Of a stretch of DNA of 64,000 nucleotides, positions 63,706 through 64,000 are shown in pieces. The stretch comes from Evansella caseinilytica. GTDB taxonomy: Bacteria > Bacillota > Bacilli > Bacillales > Salisediminibacteriaceae. The DNA lies in assembly GCF_900107275.1 (NCBI RefSeq), contig NZ_FNPI01000004.1, forward strand, positions 1 through 64,000. Reading direction: 5' to 3'. The notes below the pieces were generated by a model. It was not told where the DNA came from. It made no database searches and worked only from the letters and a program-made list of their open reading frames with translations. Made by a program: the position numbers and the translations under genes. Position 1 is the first letter of the stretch; each line of letters starts with the position of its first letter.

Positions 63706-64000
63706 GTGAGTGGCAAGACGCTGCAAGCAGTTCAACGTGAAGTAGACCAATACATAGGGCAATTCAAAGAAGGCTATTTCAGTCCGCTGGCGATGATGGC
63801 CCGCTTGACAGAAGAAACGGGGGAACTGGCAAGAGAAATTAATCATTATTACGGCGAAAAACCGAAAAAAAGTACGGAGAAAGAAAAAGCGATTGAAGAA
63901 GAAATCGGCGATCTGTTTTTTGTACTGGTATGCATGGCAAATTCCTTAAACGTTAATATGGATGAAGCCTTTTCTCTCGTTATGGAAAAATTCCGGACAC
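63706..64000 (+). CDS. ypjD: MazG-type nucleotide pyrophosphohydrolase YpjD (cut by window end)
   Basis: A GTG at 63706 after GTGAGGAATCCAG opens a frame that runs off the window; 98 residues are visible. FKEGYFSPLAMMARLTEETGELAREI and EKAIEEEIGDLFFVLVCMANSL carry the EExxE...ExxD metal-binding pattern of MazG-like enzymes. Follows ypjC divergently, as in B. subtilis, where ypjD heads the dapB operon. Confidence 0.9.
   Translation, partial: MSGKTLQAVQREVDQYIGQFKEGYFSPLAMMARLTEETGELAREINHYYGEKPKKSTEKEKAIEEEIGDLFFVLVCMANSLNVNMDEAFSLVMEKFRT

Overview
The window is a chromosomal segment of a spore-forming member of the Bacillaceae (Firmicutes). Gene order follows the Bacillus subtilis ypb-gudB-ypdA-prsW-sleB-ypeB-ypfA-cmk-plsC-ypfD-fni-der-gpsA-spoIVA-hbs-mtrAB-hepS-menG-hepT-ndk-cheR-aro/trp-ypi-qcr-ypj backbone almost gene for gene. 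Sporulation and germination genes (sleB, ypeB, spoVIF, spoIVA), a bacillithiol-disulfide reductase and strong AGGAGG-type ribosome binding sites agree with this. No rRNA, tRNA, CRISPR array or full-length insertion sequence was recognised.

Layout. 1-0.6 kb is a repeat element. 0.6-4.0 kb is a P-loop protein plus a four-subunit 2-oxoacid:ferredoxin oxidoreductase, followed by fhs; these are additions relative to B. subtilis. 6-13.8 kb holds ypbF-like, ypbG, a MerR/B12-type regulator, the MecA paralogue, glutamate dehydrogenase, ypdA, ansA and prsW. 13.9-16.8 kb is the spore-germination sleB-ypeB operon. 17.3-31.7 kb carries c-di-GMP, nucleotide, phospholipid, isoprenoid and ribosome-assembly genes and ends with spoIVA and hbs. 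31.8-37.7 kb is folE-mtrB and a menaquinone cluster in which ubiA-, ubiX- and mqnA-type genes are inserted between menG and hepT, which points to the futalosine route. 38.3-52.6 kb is ndk, cheR and the aromatic supraoperon aroCBH-trpEDC(FB)A-hisC-tyrA-aroA, with a TRAP-controlled attenuator in front of trpE and a fused TrpF-TrpB. 52.8-64 kb has two genes not recognised by family, the TPR protein YpiA, YpiB, YpiF, the menaquinol:cytochrome c reductase qcrABC, and ypjA, ypjB, a yugP-type peptidase, ypjC and the start of ypjD.

The least ordinary feature is a dense population of small non-coding repeats that fill most gaps between operons. Two main families (A, about 145-375 bp; B, about 150 bp) share terminal inverted repeats built on GTTCAAAAAG. 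Several A copies are flanked by matching 5-bp AT-rich direct repeats, as expected for MITE-like elements moved by a transposase elsewhere. The A family also carries an 18-bp terminal hairpin whose sequence changes between copies by paired, compensating substitutions. Solo hairpins, tandem arrays, nested insertions and one in-frame remnant inside ypjB were also seen.

All coordinates and starts come from reading the sequence; family assignments rest on motif and gene-order recognition without database searches.
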